64,000 nucleotides of DNA from Methylobacterium sp. 77 (GTDB taxonomy: Bacteria; Pseudomonadota; Alphaproteobacteria; Rhizobiales; Beijerinckiaceae): positions 4,600,958-4,664,957 of the forward strand of contig NZ_KB910516.1 in NCBI RefSeq assembly GCF_000372825.1, written 5' to 3'. Below are positions 1 through 8,595 of the stretch, in pieces. A program made the translations under genes and the position numbers. The notes beneath the pieces are model-generated. The model did no database searches. It was not told the DNA's origin and worked only from the letters and a program-made list of their open reading frames with translations. Position 1 is the first letter of the stretch. Each line of letters opens with the position of its first letter.

Positions 1-90
1 CTGGCCGAAACCTTTGCGAGCGCTCTTCGCAGTCGCTGACGTTTCCAGCGAAGCGGGACAGGGCCGCTCTATAACGCTCCGATACCGGCG

Positions 91-510
91 TTACTCGTCG
101 CGATACACACGCTCGCGCCGTTCGTGGCGCTCCTGCGCTTCCAGCGACAGAGTGGCGATGGGGCGGGCATCGAGGCGCTTCAGCGAGATCGGCTCGCCGG
201 TCTCCTCGCAATATCCGTAGCTGCGATCCTCGAGGCGGGCGAGCGCCGCGTCGATCTTGCCGGTGAGCTTGCGCTGGCGGTCACGGGCCCGCAGCTCGAT
301 AGCCCGGTCGGTTTCCGACGATGCCCGGTCGGCGAGATCGGGATGATTTTCGTTCTCGGTCTGAAGTGCCACCAGCGTATCCTGCGCTTCACGCAGGATA
401 TCGGCCTTCCACCCCACCAATTTACGGCGGAAATACTCACGCTGCCGATCGTTCATGAACGGCTCGTTCTCGGACGGCACATAACCGTCGTCGATCTTGA
501 CTGTCGCCAT
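91..510 (-). CDS. dksA: DksA/TraR-family RNA polymerase-binding transcription factor
   Basis: At 139 aa this has the usual length for an alphaproteobacterial DksA. Members insert a coiled coil into the RNA polymerase secondary channel and, with ppGpp, retune promoters. The coiled-coil half and its tip region (ADRASSETDRAIELRARD, about residues 60-77) are recognisable. The C-terminal zinc finger is degenerate: only the first Cys (YGYCEETGEP) remains of the four in the E. coli protein, and the second pair is replaced by a PIATLS segment. Loss of these cysteines is known in other alphaproteobacterial homologues, so the protein is probably functional. It lies next to flagellar genes. The ATG at 510 gives a normal N-terminus. 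Confidence 0.92.
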   Translation of the reverse strand: MATVKIDDGYVPSENEPFMNDRQREYFRRKLVGWKADILREAQDTLVALQTENENHPDLADRASSETDRAIELRARDRQRKLTGKIDAALARLEDRSYGYCEETGEPISLKRLDARPIATLSLEAQERHERRERVYRDE

Positions 511-919
511 CCTCGCCCCTTCGCAAGTCCGTCACAGCCGGTACGCGGCGATGTTTCGCGTGCCTATACTTGAGGGCGCCGCACACCACAACGCACTGTG
601 TGAATCCATCTCGGTCCCAGGGCGTGATCGCGCCACGTTGCGACAAACACGCAACGGATGCATGGAGGTTTCCTCGCCGCGAACCGTGTCCCGGGCCACC
701 GGCCTCCCAAGCAATGCCGGGGCCGGTTCCACCTATTCGATTCCGGATTACGAGACATCGGCGCCGTACCGACGCGATCCGCCGGATCGACGCGGGTCCG
801 ACGACCGGCGAAACCTTGCCGCCCGAGGGCCGGACGGATGGTCGCGGCCGGTAGGCGGCGGCGGCGGCGTGACCTATAGCATCGGGCCGGGCGTGTCCGT
901 ATCGACAGCTCGGCATCAC
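511..919. other. Intergenic region between dksA and the histidine kinase gene
   Basis: About 400 bases separate the divergently read dksA and kinase genes. The kinase frame stays open upstream to 497, but the encoded residues are Arg/Pro-rich, without family similarity, and overlap the dksA start. I read this as non-coding sequence carrying the promoters of both genes. No clear operator or terminator is visible. Confidence 0.5.
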
Positions 920-3900
920 ATGCATCCCAGCAACCGAGGCTTTAGAGTGCCGGAGAGCCGATCCTTGCCGAAACCCGTGACCGGAAACTCGGAAGTTTTC
1001 GTCGGTGGGAGCGAGATGGCGGCCTTGATGCGGGCCAAGGATTGGAGCCAAACCCCGCTCGGCCCACCGGAAGGCTGGCCCGAGGCGCTGAAGGTGGCTC
1101 TGCGGATCCTACTGACCTCGCGGTTCGAGATGTGGCTCGGCTGGGGGCCGGACATCGCCTTCTTCTACAACGACGCCTATCGTCCGACGCTGGGTCTCAA
1201 GCACCCCGACTCTCTCGCCAAGCCGACGAAGATCCTCTGGGCCGAGATCTGGGACGACATCGAATCGCGCATCCGTACCGTCTACGACGACGGCGAGGCG
1301 ACGTGGGATCGCGGGCTGCTCCTCCTCCTCGAGCGCAACGGCTATCCCGAGGAGACCTACCACACCTTCTCCTACAGCCCGGTCATCGACGATGACGGGA
1401 CGGTGGGCGGCCTGTTCTGTGCGGTCAGCGAGGAGACGGACCGGGTCATCAGCGAGCGGCGGCTCGGTATCCTGCGGCTCCTGGCCGAAAGTCTCGCGCG
1501 TGCCGAGAACCGGTCCGACGTCCTGCGCGCGGTGGAGGCCAGCCTCGGCGAGGATCGCCGCGACCTGCCGTTCAGCGCGATCTACCTCTTCGACGGGGAC
1601 AGCGTCGCCCGTCTCGCCTCGACGACGGGAATCTCCCCTGACCATGCCGCGCTGCCGGACACGATCGATCCCGCCGGCCCCCTCGCATGGTGGCTCGGCA
1701 GCACCGGACGCGAGACGGTCGTCGATCTCGATCCGGCGGACGAATGGCCGGCAGGCGATTGGTCGAGGCCGCCGGCAAAGGCGGTGATCCTGCCGCTCGT
1801 CGGGCAGGGCGGCGGCGCGCCGCTCGGCACGATCATGGTCGGCCTCAATCCGCACCGGCCTTTCGACGCCGATTATCTCAGCTTCCTCAAGCTCACCGCC
1901 GGACAGGTCTCGTCGAGCCTCGCCAGCGTCTCGGCCTATGAGGCCGAGCGCGAGCGCAACGCCGTGCTGGCGGAAGCGGTGCGCCTGCGGCAGGAGGCAG
2001 CCGAAGCCCTGAGGCGGGCCAACGACGCCCTGCTCTCGGAAGTGCGGCAGAGAACGGCGGAGCGCGACCGCCTGCGGACGCTGTTCCAGGATGCGCCCGG
2101 CTTCATGTGCGTCCTGCACGGGCCGTCGCATGTCTTCGAGTACACCAACGAGGCCTATCTCCAACTCGTCGGCCATCGCGACCTCATCGGATTGGGCGTC
2201 CGCGAAGCGTTGCCGGAGATCGCGGGACAGGGCTTCTTCGAAATCCTCGACGAGGTCTACACGACGGGCCGGCCCTTCGTCGGCCGCAACATGCTCGTGA
2301 CCATCCAGTCCGGACGCGATGGCGGCCTCGAGGAACGCGTCCTCAACCTCGTCTATCAGCCGATCACGGAGGTGGACGGGAGCGTCATCGGCATCTTCGC
2401 CGAGGGACACGACGTCACCGACCGCGCCCTCGCGGAAGATGCATTGAGGCGCCTCAACGAGACGCTGGAACAGCAGGTCCAGATCCGGACCCAGGAGGTC
2501 CGGGAGCGGACGCAGGAGCGCGACCGGGCCTGGCGCCTGTCCCAGGACCTGCTCATGGTCGCCGAGGCCGACAGCCGCATCACGGCGATCAACACCGCCT
2601 GGACCACGCTCCTCGGCTGGAGGCCCGAGGATCTCATGGGCCTGTCCTTCGCGGACCTCGCTCATCCCGACGACCGCGACGCCACCTCGTCGACCTTCGC
2701 GACCATCGTCGTTGAACCGCTCACCGAGCCCTTCGAGTGTCGCCTGCGCCATGCCGAGGGCGGCTATCGCTGGTTCGCCTGGACCGGCGCCTTCGAGGAC
2801 GGACGGGTCTATGCCAGCGGCCGCAACACCACGGCCGAGCGCGAACAGGCGGTGGCCCTCGAACTCGCCGAGGACGCCTTGCGCCAGGCGCAGAAGATGG
2901 AAGCGGTGGGCCAGCTCACCGGCGGCATCGCTCACGATTTCAACAACCTGCTCACCGGTATCGTCGGCTCCCTCGACCTGATGCAGACCCGCCTGTCGCA
3001 GGGGCGGATGGACAATATCGAGCGCTACGCCAAGGCGGCGATGTCCTCGGCCAACCGGGCCGCCGCCCTGACGCACCGTCTGCTCGCCTTCGCGCGGCGC
3101 CAGCCGCTCGACCCGAAATCGGTCGATGCCAACGCGCTGATCGCGTCCCTCGAGGATCTTCTGCGCCGGACGATCGGCGAGACGATCGCCCTCGACATCG
3201 TCATGGGCGAAGGGCTCTTCGCCACCCTGTGCGATCCGCACCAGCTCGAGAACGCGATCCTCAACCTCGCGATCAACGCGCGCGATGCCATGCCCGACGG
3301 CGGCCGGCTCCGCATCGAGACCTGCAACACCGAGCTCGATCGCGCTTATGCGAGGCTGCATCCGGGGGTGGAGCCGGGCGCCTATATCTGCATCGCCGTC
3401 TCGGATACCGGCACCGGCATGGCGGCGGACGTGATCGCGCGGGCCTTCGACCCGTTCTTCACCACCAAGCCGCTGGGGCAGGGGACCGGTCTCGGCCTGT
3501 CGATGATCTACGGATTCGCCCGGCAATCGGACGGCCATGCCAAGATCGATTCGCAGGTCGGGCACGGCACGGCGGTGAAACTATACCTGCCTCGCACCGC
3601 CGACGCGCAGGCCGAGACGGCTTCCGTGGAATCCGGCGCCGAGGTCTCGCGCGCCGGCGACGGCGAGACGGTCCTGGTGGTCGAGGACGAGGCCGTGGTG
3701 CGCGATCTCATCGTCGATGTGCTCGGGGATCTCGGCTACCGCGCGATATCCGCGGTCGACGGCCTGTCCGGGCTGCAGATCCTGCTCACCCCGGAGCGCG
3801 TCGATCTCCTCGTGACCGATGTCGGCCTGCCCGGCCTCAACGGCCGACAGCTCGCGGATCAGGCGAGGGAGTACCGTCCATCGCTCAAGGTGCTGTTCAT

Positions 3901-4024
3901 CACCGGCTATGCCGAGAACGCCATCTTCGGCAACGGCCAGCTCGATCCGGGCATGCAGATGATCACCAAGCCGTTTGCGGTGGAAGTCCTGGCAGGGCGC
4001 ATCCGCGAGATGATGGAAACCTGA
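920..4024 (+). CDS. Hybrid sensor histidine kinase (PAS-GAF-PAS-PAS-HisKA-HATPase-REC)
   Basis: A cytosolic hybrid two-component kinase of about 1034 aa with no membrane segment. Order: N-terminal PAS-like domain opening with the family signature FVGGSEMAALMRA; a GAF domain (about 180-340); two PAS domains (about 380-520 and 540-660) joined by coiled coil; HisKA with the phosphoacceptor His at about residue 672 (GGIAHDFNNLL); HATPase_c with N, G1 and G2 boxes (NLAINARDAMPDGG, DTGTGMA, GTGLGLSM); and a receiver with Asp about 967 (VTDVGLPG) and the conserved KPF Lys. It should autophosphorylate and pass phosphate to its own receiver. No partner regulator is adjacent. The frame is open to 497; 920 (ATG) was chosen because it lies just upstream of the conserved signature. 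GTG 947 and ATG 1016 are alternatives. The ligand is unknown. Confidence 0.85.
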   Translation: MHPSNRGFRVPESRSLPKPVTGNSEVFVGGSEMAALMRAKDWSQTPLGPPEGWPEALKVALRILLTSRFEMWLGWGPDIAFFYNDAYRPTLGLKHPDSLAKPTKILWAEIWDDIESRIRTVYDDGEATWDRGLLLLLERNGYPEETYHTFSYSPVIDDDGTVGGLFCAVSEETDRVISERRLGILRLLAESLARAENRSDVLRAVEASLGEDRRDLPFSAIYLFDGDSVARLASTTGISPDHAALPDTIDPAGPLAWWLGSTGRETVVDLDPADEWPAGDWSRPPAKAVILPLVGQGGGAPLGTIMVGLNPHRPFDADYLSFLKLTAGQVSSSLASVSAYEAERERNAVLAEAVRLRQEAAEALRRANDALLSEVRQRTAERDRLRTLFQDAPGFMCVLHGPSHVFEYTNEAYLQLVGHRDLIGLGVREALPEIAGQGFFEILDEVYTTGRPFVGRNMLVTIQSGRDGGLEERVLNLVYQPITEVDGSVIGIFAEGHDVTDRALAEDALRRLNETLEQQVQIRTQEVRERTQERDRAWRLSQDLLMVAEADSRITAINTAWTTLLGWRPEDLMGLSFADLAHPDDRDATSSTFATIVVEPLTEPFECRLRHAEGGYRWFAWTGAFEDGRVYASGRNTTAEREQAVALELAEDALRQAQKMEAVGQLTGGIAHDFNNLLTGIVGSLDLMQTRLSQGRMDNIERYAKAAMSSANRAAALTHRLLAFARRQPLDPKSVDANALIASLEDLLRRTIGETIALDIVMGEGLFATLCDPHQLENAILNLAINARDAMPDGGRLRIETCNTELDRAYARLHPGVEPGAYICIAVSDTGTGMAADVIARAFDPFFTTKPLGQGTGLGLSMIYGFARQSDGHAKIDSQVGHGTAVKLYLPRTADAQAETASVESGAEVSRAGDGETVLVVEDEAVVRDLIVDVLGDLGYRAISAVDGLSGLQILLTPERVDLLVTDVGLPGLNGRQLADQAREYRPSLKVLFITGYAENAIFGNGQLDPGMQMITKPFAVEVLAGRIREMMET

Positions 4025-4042
4025 GCCGGGACGAGGCCGGTC

Positions 4043-4474
4043 TCAGGCGGATTGGCCCGCCGAGAGCTTGGCGAGTTCCACCGCCGCGCGCAGCTCGATA
4101 TCGGCGATGAGCCCGTCGAGGCGCGGGTCTCCGCTGCTTCCGCTACGATCCGAGAGCCGGCTCGCGATGGCCTGTAGTTCTCGCGTCGAGACCCGGCCCA
4201 TGACCAGCGAGGCCTTGAGACGGTCGAGCCCGTCGAGCAGGTCGTGTCCGCGCTTGGCGAAGCGACGGCGGCGCTCTCCCGGCTGCTCTTCCTGGCTCTG
4301 CAACGTCAGGATCGCGTCGAGACCGGCGAGCGACGTCGCTGGCGCGGAGGCGGCGGAGGAGGTGGCGGCGGCCGTCTCGCCGCCGAGCAGGAAGGCCTGG
4401 GACGTCTCCGCCTTGCGGAGCGCCGGCGAGGCGCCGACCAGGGCGTGAGAGGCGAGGCGGGTATCGACGCGCAT
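4043..4474 (-). CDS. fliX: Flagellar assembly regulator FliX
   Basis: 143 aa. FliX is an alphaproteobacterial trans-acting regulator that couples class II flagellar assembly to the sigma-54 activator FlbD. The C-terminal half is the conserved part: an Arg-rich stretch, then a helix with RGHDLLDGLDRLKASLVMG, and the ending DPRLDGLIADIELRAAVELAKL, whose ELRAAVELAKL tail is typical. The N-terminal 60 residues are Ala/Ser/Thr-rich and variable, as in other FliX proteins. It is divergent from flgI, the same arrangement as in Caulobacter. No FlbD gene is in the window. Confidence 0.88.
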   Translation of the reverse strand: MRVDTRLASHALVGASPALRKAETSQAFLLGGETAAATSSAASAPATSLAGLDAILTLQSQEEQPGERRRRFAKRGHDLLDGLDRLKASLVMGRVSTRELQAIASRLSDRSGSSGDPRLDGLIADIELRAAVELAKLSAGQSA

Positions 4475-4684
4475 GGGACGTCTCCGAAAGTCAGGGCGTC
4501 CCTCCGCGCATGGGCACGAAGTTCGGTTCCGGAGATCAGAATCCGGTCCCCGTGGTTAACCGTCCGTAAACGACCGGGCAGAACCTGCCGGGTCGGCAGG
4601 GAAAGCAGGTCGCGTTCCGGCCTCGGCGATCCCCCGCTCTAAAAAATATCGTTCAAATTCAACCGGTTGGATGAGGCCGGCATT

Positions 4685-4700
4685 TGGCATGGTCCTGGCA
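4685..4700 (+). promoter_or_regulatory. Sigma-54-type (-24/-12) promoter for flgI
   Basis: The sequence TTGGCATGGTCCTGGCA matches the RpoN consensus TGGCAC-N5-TTGCA, with the invariant GG at 4686-4687 and GC at 4698-4699 separated by exactly ten bases. Transcription would start near 4710 and leave about 45 bases before the ATG at 4757. Flagellar genes of this class are sigma-54/FlbD dependent in related bacteria, and the FliX gene alongside fits. The site was found by eye and has not been tested. Confidence 0.6.
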
Positions 4701-4756
4701 GATCATCTGGCATGTCCATGTCACACGACGTGCCCCGCCGACCAGCAAAGCGCATC

Positions 4757-5899
4757 ATGCCAACCGCGATCGCCCGGCCCCATCGATTCCGCCCTCTCGC
4801 GCGCTGCCTCGCCGCGATGCTGGTGCTGGTCTCCGCCCTGAACGGACAGGCTTTCGCTCTGTCGCGGGTGAAGGACCTCGCGAGCATCGAGGGCGTGCGC
4901 CAGAACCAGCTCGTGGGCTACGGCATCGTCGTCGGCCTCAACGGCACCGGCGACACCCTCAACAACATCCCTTTCACCAAGCAGTCGCTGCAGGCGATGC
5001 TGGAGCGGCTCGGCGTCAACACCCGCGGCGCCACCATGCGCACGCAGAATCTGGCCGCCGTCATGGTGACCGCGAGCCTCCCGCCCTTCGCCACGCAGGG
5101 AAACCGCATCGACATCACCGTCTCGTCGCTGGGTGACGCCAAGTCGCTTCAGGGCGGCACGCTCCTCGTCACGCCCCTGCTGGGTGCCGATGGCGAGGTC
5201 TACGCCCTGGCGCAGGGCTCGGTCGCCATCGCCGGATTCTCGGCCGAGGGCGACGCCGCCAAGATCACCCGCGGCGTCCCCACCAACGGCCGCGTGCCCA
5301 ACGGCGCGATGATCGAGCGCGAGATGGCGTTCAAGATGAACGACATGCGCACCCTGCGCCTGTCGCTGCGCAATCCGGACTTCACCACGTCGAAGCGCAT
5401 CGCCTCGGCCATCAACGATTTCATGGGCGCCGACACCGCCGAGCCCACCGACCCGGCCACCGTGACGCTGCAGATCCCGGCCAAGTACAACGGCAACATG
5501 ATCCGTCTCGTCACCGAGGTGGAGCAGTTGAAGGTCGAGCCGGACCAGACCGCCCGCGTCATCGTCGACGAACGCTCGGGCATCATCGTCATGGGCCGCG
5601 ACGTGCGGGTCTCAACGGTGGCCATCGCCCAGGGCAACCTCACCGTCACTATCACCGAGCAGCCGCAGGTGAGCCAGCCGGCGCCGCTGTCCAACGGCGT
5701 CACCACGGTGGTCCCGCGCACCGGCGTCAAGGTCGATACCGGCGAGGGCAACAAGCTCGCTCTGGTCAAGGAAGGCGTGACCCTGCGCGAGCTGGTGGAT
5801 GGCCTCAACGCGCTGGGGGTCGGCCCGCGCGACCTGATCTCGATCCTTCAGGCCATCAAGGCCGCCGGTGCCCTCCAGGCCGATATCGAGGTGATGTGA
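4757..5899 (+). CDS. flgI: Flagellar P-ring protein FlgI
   Basis: 380 aa from ATG 4757. FlgI is exported by Sec to the periplasm and forms the peptidoglycan-level bushing around the flagellar rod. A signal peptide of 34 residues ends AFA before LSRVKDLASIEGVRQN, the classic mature start. The family blocks LVGYGIVVGLNGTGD, NVAAVMVTA-like (NLAAVMVTA) and the C-terminal LRELVDGLNALGVGPRDLISILQAIKAAGAL-type end are present. The frame opens at 4667, but those extra codons overlap the sigma-54 site, so the downstream ATG is preferred. It is the first gene of a flgI-flgJ-flgN-like operon. Confidence 0.95.
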   Translation: MPTAIARPHRFRPLARCLAAMLVLVSALNGQAFALSRVKDLASIEGVRQNQLVGYGIVVGLNGTGDTLNNIPFTKQSLQAMLERLGVNTRGATMRTQNLAAVMVTASLPPFATQGNRIDITVSSLGDAKSLQGGTLLVTPLLGADGEVYALAQGSVAIAGFSAEGDAAKITRGVPTNGRVPNGAMIEREMAFKMNDMRTLRLSLRNPDFTTSKRIASAINDFMGADTAEPTDPATVTLQIPAKYNGNMIRLVTEVEQLKVEPDQTARVIVDERSGIIVMGRDVRVSTVAIAQGNLTVTITEQPQVSQPAPLSNGVTTVVPRTGVKVDTGEGNKLALVKEGVTLRELVDGLNALGVGPRDLISILQAIKAAGALQADIEVM

Positions 5900-5936
5900 T
5901 GCGACACCGTCCCTTCCTCCTCCAGCCCGAGAGGCT

Positions 5937-6368
5937 TTGATCATGCTGTTCGCACCCCTTGCAGCCAAAGCCGCCATCGGTGTCGGCAAGGCCCTCGTCG
6001 GCGATATCGCCAAGTCCGTCGGCAACGGCCTGAAGACGGAGACGGCCAAGGCCGCCTCGACGGCCGCGACGACCAAGGTCGCGGCAGCGACCTCGGCGAC
6101 CGGCAAGACGCCCGCGGAGATCAAGGCGCGCAAGGCGTCCAACGATTTCGAGGCGATGTTCCTGGAGCAGACACTCGACCGCCTCGCCACCTCCGAAGGC
6201 ACCGACGGGCCGCTCGGCGACAACGGCACCGGCGGCGCGGTCTACCGCTCGATGCTGACCAAGGAATATGCGGGCCAGGTGGTGAAGAGCGGCGGGATCG
6301 GCATCTCCGATCAGGTCTACCGCGAGATGATGAAGATGCAGGAGGCCGGCAATGCAACCCGCAACTGA
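5937..6368 (+). CDS. flgJ: FlgJ N-terminal-type flagellar rod-binding protein
   Basis: 143 aa; a single rod-binding domain like the N-terminal half of FlgJ, without the muramidase half found in enterobacterial FlgJ. The core is residues 60-135: KASNDFEAMFLEQTLDRL followed by GGAVYRSMLTKEYAGQVVKSGGIGISDQVYREMM, a scaffold for rod assembly. Stand-alone rod-binding proteins are common in alphaproteobacteria. The N-terminus is Ala/Lys-rich. It starts 37 bases after flgI, and its end overlaps the next gene by 17 bases, so the three genes are probably translated from one message. Confidence 0.85.
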   Translation: MIMLFAPLAAKAAIGVGKALVGDIAKSVGNGLKTETAKAASTAATTKVAAATSATGKTPAEIKARKASNDFEAMFLEQTLDRLATSEGTDGPLGDNGTGGAVYRSMLTKEYAGQVVKSGGIGISDQVYREMMKMQEAGNATRN

Positions 6369-6840
6369 GACCAAGCCCGCGCGCATCGTCGACCGGGCCG
6401 GCGCGGACGCCCTGATCGCCCACATCCTGCAGACGATGCGGGCCTTGGAGGAGATCCTGACCGAGGAAGGGGGCCACGTGCGCGCCGGACGCCTGCGTCA
6501 GGGCCTGTCGCAGACCGAGCGCAAGACTGCCCTGGCGGCGTCCTACATGCAGGGCCTGGAGGTGGCGAAAGCCAACGCCATCGCTCTCGCACGGTTCGCC
6601 CCGGAGGCGATCGAGGGCCTGAAAGCCGCGCATCGGCGTTTCGCCGACGTGGTGCAGACCAGTCAGGTCGTCCTGGCGACGGCGCGGACCGTATCCGAGA
6701 GCTTGGTGAAATCCTTGGCCGAAGACATGAACCGATCGCGGACGGCGACGGTGTATGGCCGTCCCTCGCAGCCGCCTTCGCCCTATGGCAGGGGTGCGGC
6801 GGGACGCAGCCAGCCCCTGGTGCTGTCGCGCAGCCTGTAG
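6352..6840 (+). CDS. FlgN-like flagellar protein (FlbY type)
   Basis: 162 aa, largely helical, no signal peptide. Residues 15-125 form long amphipathic helices (IAHILQTMRALEEILTEEGG and KTALAASYMQGLEVAKANA) resembling FlgN-type chaperones, which hold hook-associated proteins before export. Position after flgI and the rod-binding protein matches the flbY-type gene of alphaproteobacterial flagellar operons. Its start lies inside the previous gene (17-base overlap), indicating translational coupling. The tail is Pro/Ser/Arg-rich and probably disordered. The family call rests mainly on helix pattern and context. Confidence 0.65.
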   Translation: MQPATETKPARIVDRAGADALIAHILQTMRALEEILTEEGGHVRAGRLRQGLSQTERKTALAASYMQGLEVAKANAIALARFAPEAIEGLKAAHRRFADVVQTSQVVLATARTVSESLVKSLAEDMNRSRTATVYGRPSQPPSPYGRGAAGRSQPLVLSRSL

Positions 6841-6844
6841 CGCG

Positions 6845-7186
6845 TCAGCGCCGGCCGGCGTCGATCCGGACATAGGTCCGCACCGGGCCGTAATCCGATT
6901 CCGTGCGGGTATCCACGGCGAGGCGGCCACCGGCGATGGGCCGGGCGGCCGCGCCGTCCTCGCGGGAGCGGATGTCGAGGCCCGTCGTCGCCCGGCCGCC
7001 GACGCGGAGACAGGTGTCCGACCCCGGGATGCGAATGAAGCCCGCGCCGTGCCGGGGGCACGGCTTTGCCGCCGATTGCGGCTCCGGCCGAACCGGTTCG
7101 AGCGCGGACGCGCGAGGCATGAGGCCCAAGGTCACGCTCAAGGTCACGCCGATGGCCAAGCCGTGAAACAGCATCCTGCCCGACAT
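6845..7186 (-). CDS. Short secreted protein with a porin N-terminal motif
   Basis: 113 aa from the ATG at 7186. The signal peptide (about 28 residues) ends PRASA. The mature part has CPRHGAGFIRIPGSDTCLRVGG, the N-terminal strand and cysteine pattern of the alphaproteobacterial Porin_2 family, followed by one or two further strands ending ESDYGPVRTYVRIDAG. Full porins of this family run to several hundred residues, so this is either a truncated porin or a small protein that kept the N-terminal module. A longer start at 7210 adds eight residues. It is convergent with the flagellar genes. Confidence 0.6.
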   Translation of the reverse strand: MSGRMLFHGLAIGVTLSVTLGLMPRASALEPVRPEPQSAAKPCPRHGAGFIRIPGSDTCLRVGGRATTGLDIRSREDGAAARPIAGGRLAVDTRTESDYGPVRTYVRIDAGRR

Positions 7187-7336
7187 GCGCGTCGCTCCGA
7201 TCCACTCCACCCGGTCGGATCTCGGTAGCCTGTCCGCCGCGATCGGTCGATGCCGGCCTGATCGGCATCACGGTAACCTTTCGGTAAACAAACGTCCTTA
7301 ATCAAAGGTGACGGGGTCAAACGGGAAGCATGGGTC

Positions 7337-8161
7337 ATGGCGGATAAGGTCATCGGAGCGGCATCGTCCGATCGGTCGCCGGAAGCGCTGTTGAAGCAGG
7401 CGGTGAGCGGCGCCAAGCCGAAGGCCGCGCCGGTTCTGCCGGCCCGCAAGCGCCTGCCGGCCATCGATCCGCGCCTTGCCGGGCTCACCGGAGCGGCGCT
7501 CGCCATCGGCCTCGCGTTGGGCGCCGGTGGCATGAGCCTCGCCTCACCCAAGGCCGACCGCTCAGCCGAGACGCTGACGCAGATCCAATCTCGGCTCGAT
7601 ACCCGCCATTCGGATGTCGCGCGTCTTCAGGCCGATATCGAGAAGCTCGGAAAAGTCCTGGCCCAGGTGCAGGACGCTACCGAGGCGGTTCGCAGCGAAG
7701 GTAAGAATCGTTCTGCCACCCTCAACGACCGGATCGGGAAGTCCGAGCAGGCCATCGTGGCGAAGGTCACGAGCGTGGCCGACCGCCAGGACCAGACCGA
7801 GCGCGACCAGACGGCGAAGATCGCCGCTCTGACGGCACAATTGGAGAAGCGCGCCGCTCAACCGGCCGCTGCCGCCCCGGTCGTGGCTCCGCAGGCCGCC
7901 AAGGCCACTCCTCCCGAGCCGACGGAAACCGGATCCCTTGCCGACAAGGCGAAGCTGTCGACACCGTCGGTCATCGAGAGCTGGGCGGTGCGGGAAGTCT
8001 ATAACGGAGTGGCGGTGATCGAGGACCGCAGGCACCGCCTCGTGGAGGTTGGCCAGGGCGACACCATCCCGGGGGTCGGCAAGGTCGATTCGGTCGAACG
8101 GCGCGGACGCGGCTGGGCCGTCGTGACCAAACAGGGGCTCATCACGACCCAGACTTGGTAG
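7337..8161 (+). CDS. Membrane-anchored coiled-coil protein of unknown function
   Basis: 274 aa, family not recognised by name. One transmembrane helix lies at about 47-69, followed by a periplasmic-looking coiled coil (about 80-180, many Asp/Gln/Lys heptads), an Ala/Pro linker, and a compact C-terminal domain (about 212-274) with alternating beta pattern: WAVREVYNGVAVIEDRR, then LVEVGQGDTIPGVGKV and GRGWAVVTKQGLI. That C-terminal part resembles small SH3-like or PilP-like beta domains, but this is only a shape resemblance. Bitopic topology suggests a tether or envelope-complex role. Confidence 0.7.
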   Translation: MADKVIGAASSDRSPEALLKQAVSGAKPKAAPVLPARKRLPAIDPRLAGLTGAALAIGLALGAGGMSLASPKADRSAETLTQIQSRLDTRHSDVARLQADIEKLGKVLAQVQDATEAVRSEGKNRSATLNDRIGKSEQAIVAKVTSVADRQDQTERDQTAKIAALTAQLEKRAAQPAAAAPVVAPQAAKATPPEPTETGSLADKAKLSTPSVIESWAVREVYNGVAVIEDRRHRLVEVGQGDTIPGVGKVDSVERRGRGWAVVTKQGLITTQTW

Positions 8162-8190
8162 AGCCAACGGCGCGAATGGGAAGAAGCGGG

Positions 8191-8595
8191 TTAGGAGACT
8201 TGCACTTCGATTTCCGGATCGCGAAGCGAACTTGGATAGCGCGGTTCGATCGTCATCGGGTGAGCCATGGAGCAGGCGCGCGCGGCGCGGTTGCGGCCAT
8301 GAGTCAACGCGCGGTCCTGCGCTTCCTGGGTCGGAAACAGGATCGCCGCGAGCAGAGCCTGGCCCTCGAACTCGGCATCGAGACTTTTGGATTCGAACAC
8401 TGGCATTGCGGTCACCGGACCTTGAGCCGTGCGGATTTCGCAGGGGTCGTTGGGCGCGTATAAGCAGATAATGGGGATTGCGGCAACAAGTTCCCGATCG
8501 CCCCGATTATTTACGCTTAATTTGGTTTTGCATCGCCACGAAGTTGTCGCAGTGCGAAACGGCACCCGATTAAAGGTTTGCCCGGCAATGGGCAC
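8191..8595 (-). CDS. Small hypothetical protein
   Basis: No family recognised. Up to 134 aa from the ATG at 8595, or 71 aa from the internal ATG at 8406. The section from about residue 38 on (IPIICLYAPNDPCEIRTAQG, then AMPVFESKSLDAEFEGQ) reads like a real folded protein with native codon usage, whereas the first 30 residues do not. A start between these is likely, but no good non-ATG codon stands out. Two cysteines and several aromatic residues could indicate a small metal- or redox-related fold; this is speculation. Confidence 0.45.
   Translation of the reverse strand: MPIAGQTFNRVPFRTATTSWRCKTKLSVNNRGDRELVAAIPIICLYAPNDPCEIRTAQGPVTAMPVFESKSLDAEFEGQALLAAILFPTQEAQDRALTHGRNRAARACSMAHPMTIEPRYPSSLRDPEIEVQVS

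Noticed and set aside
1109..3565. 818-codon open frame on the minus strand opposite the histidine kinase
   Set aside because: High-G+C shadow: it lacks stops because of the codon bias of the kinase gene, and its translation is Arg/Gly/Asp-rich without any domain.
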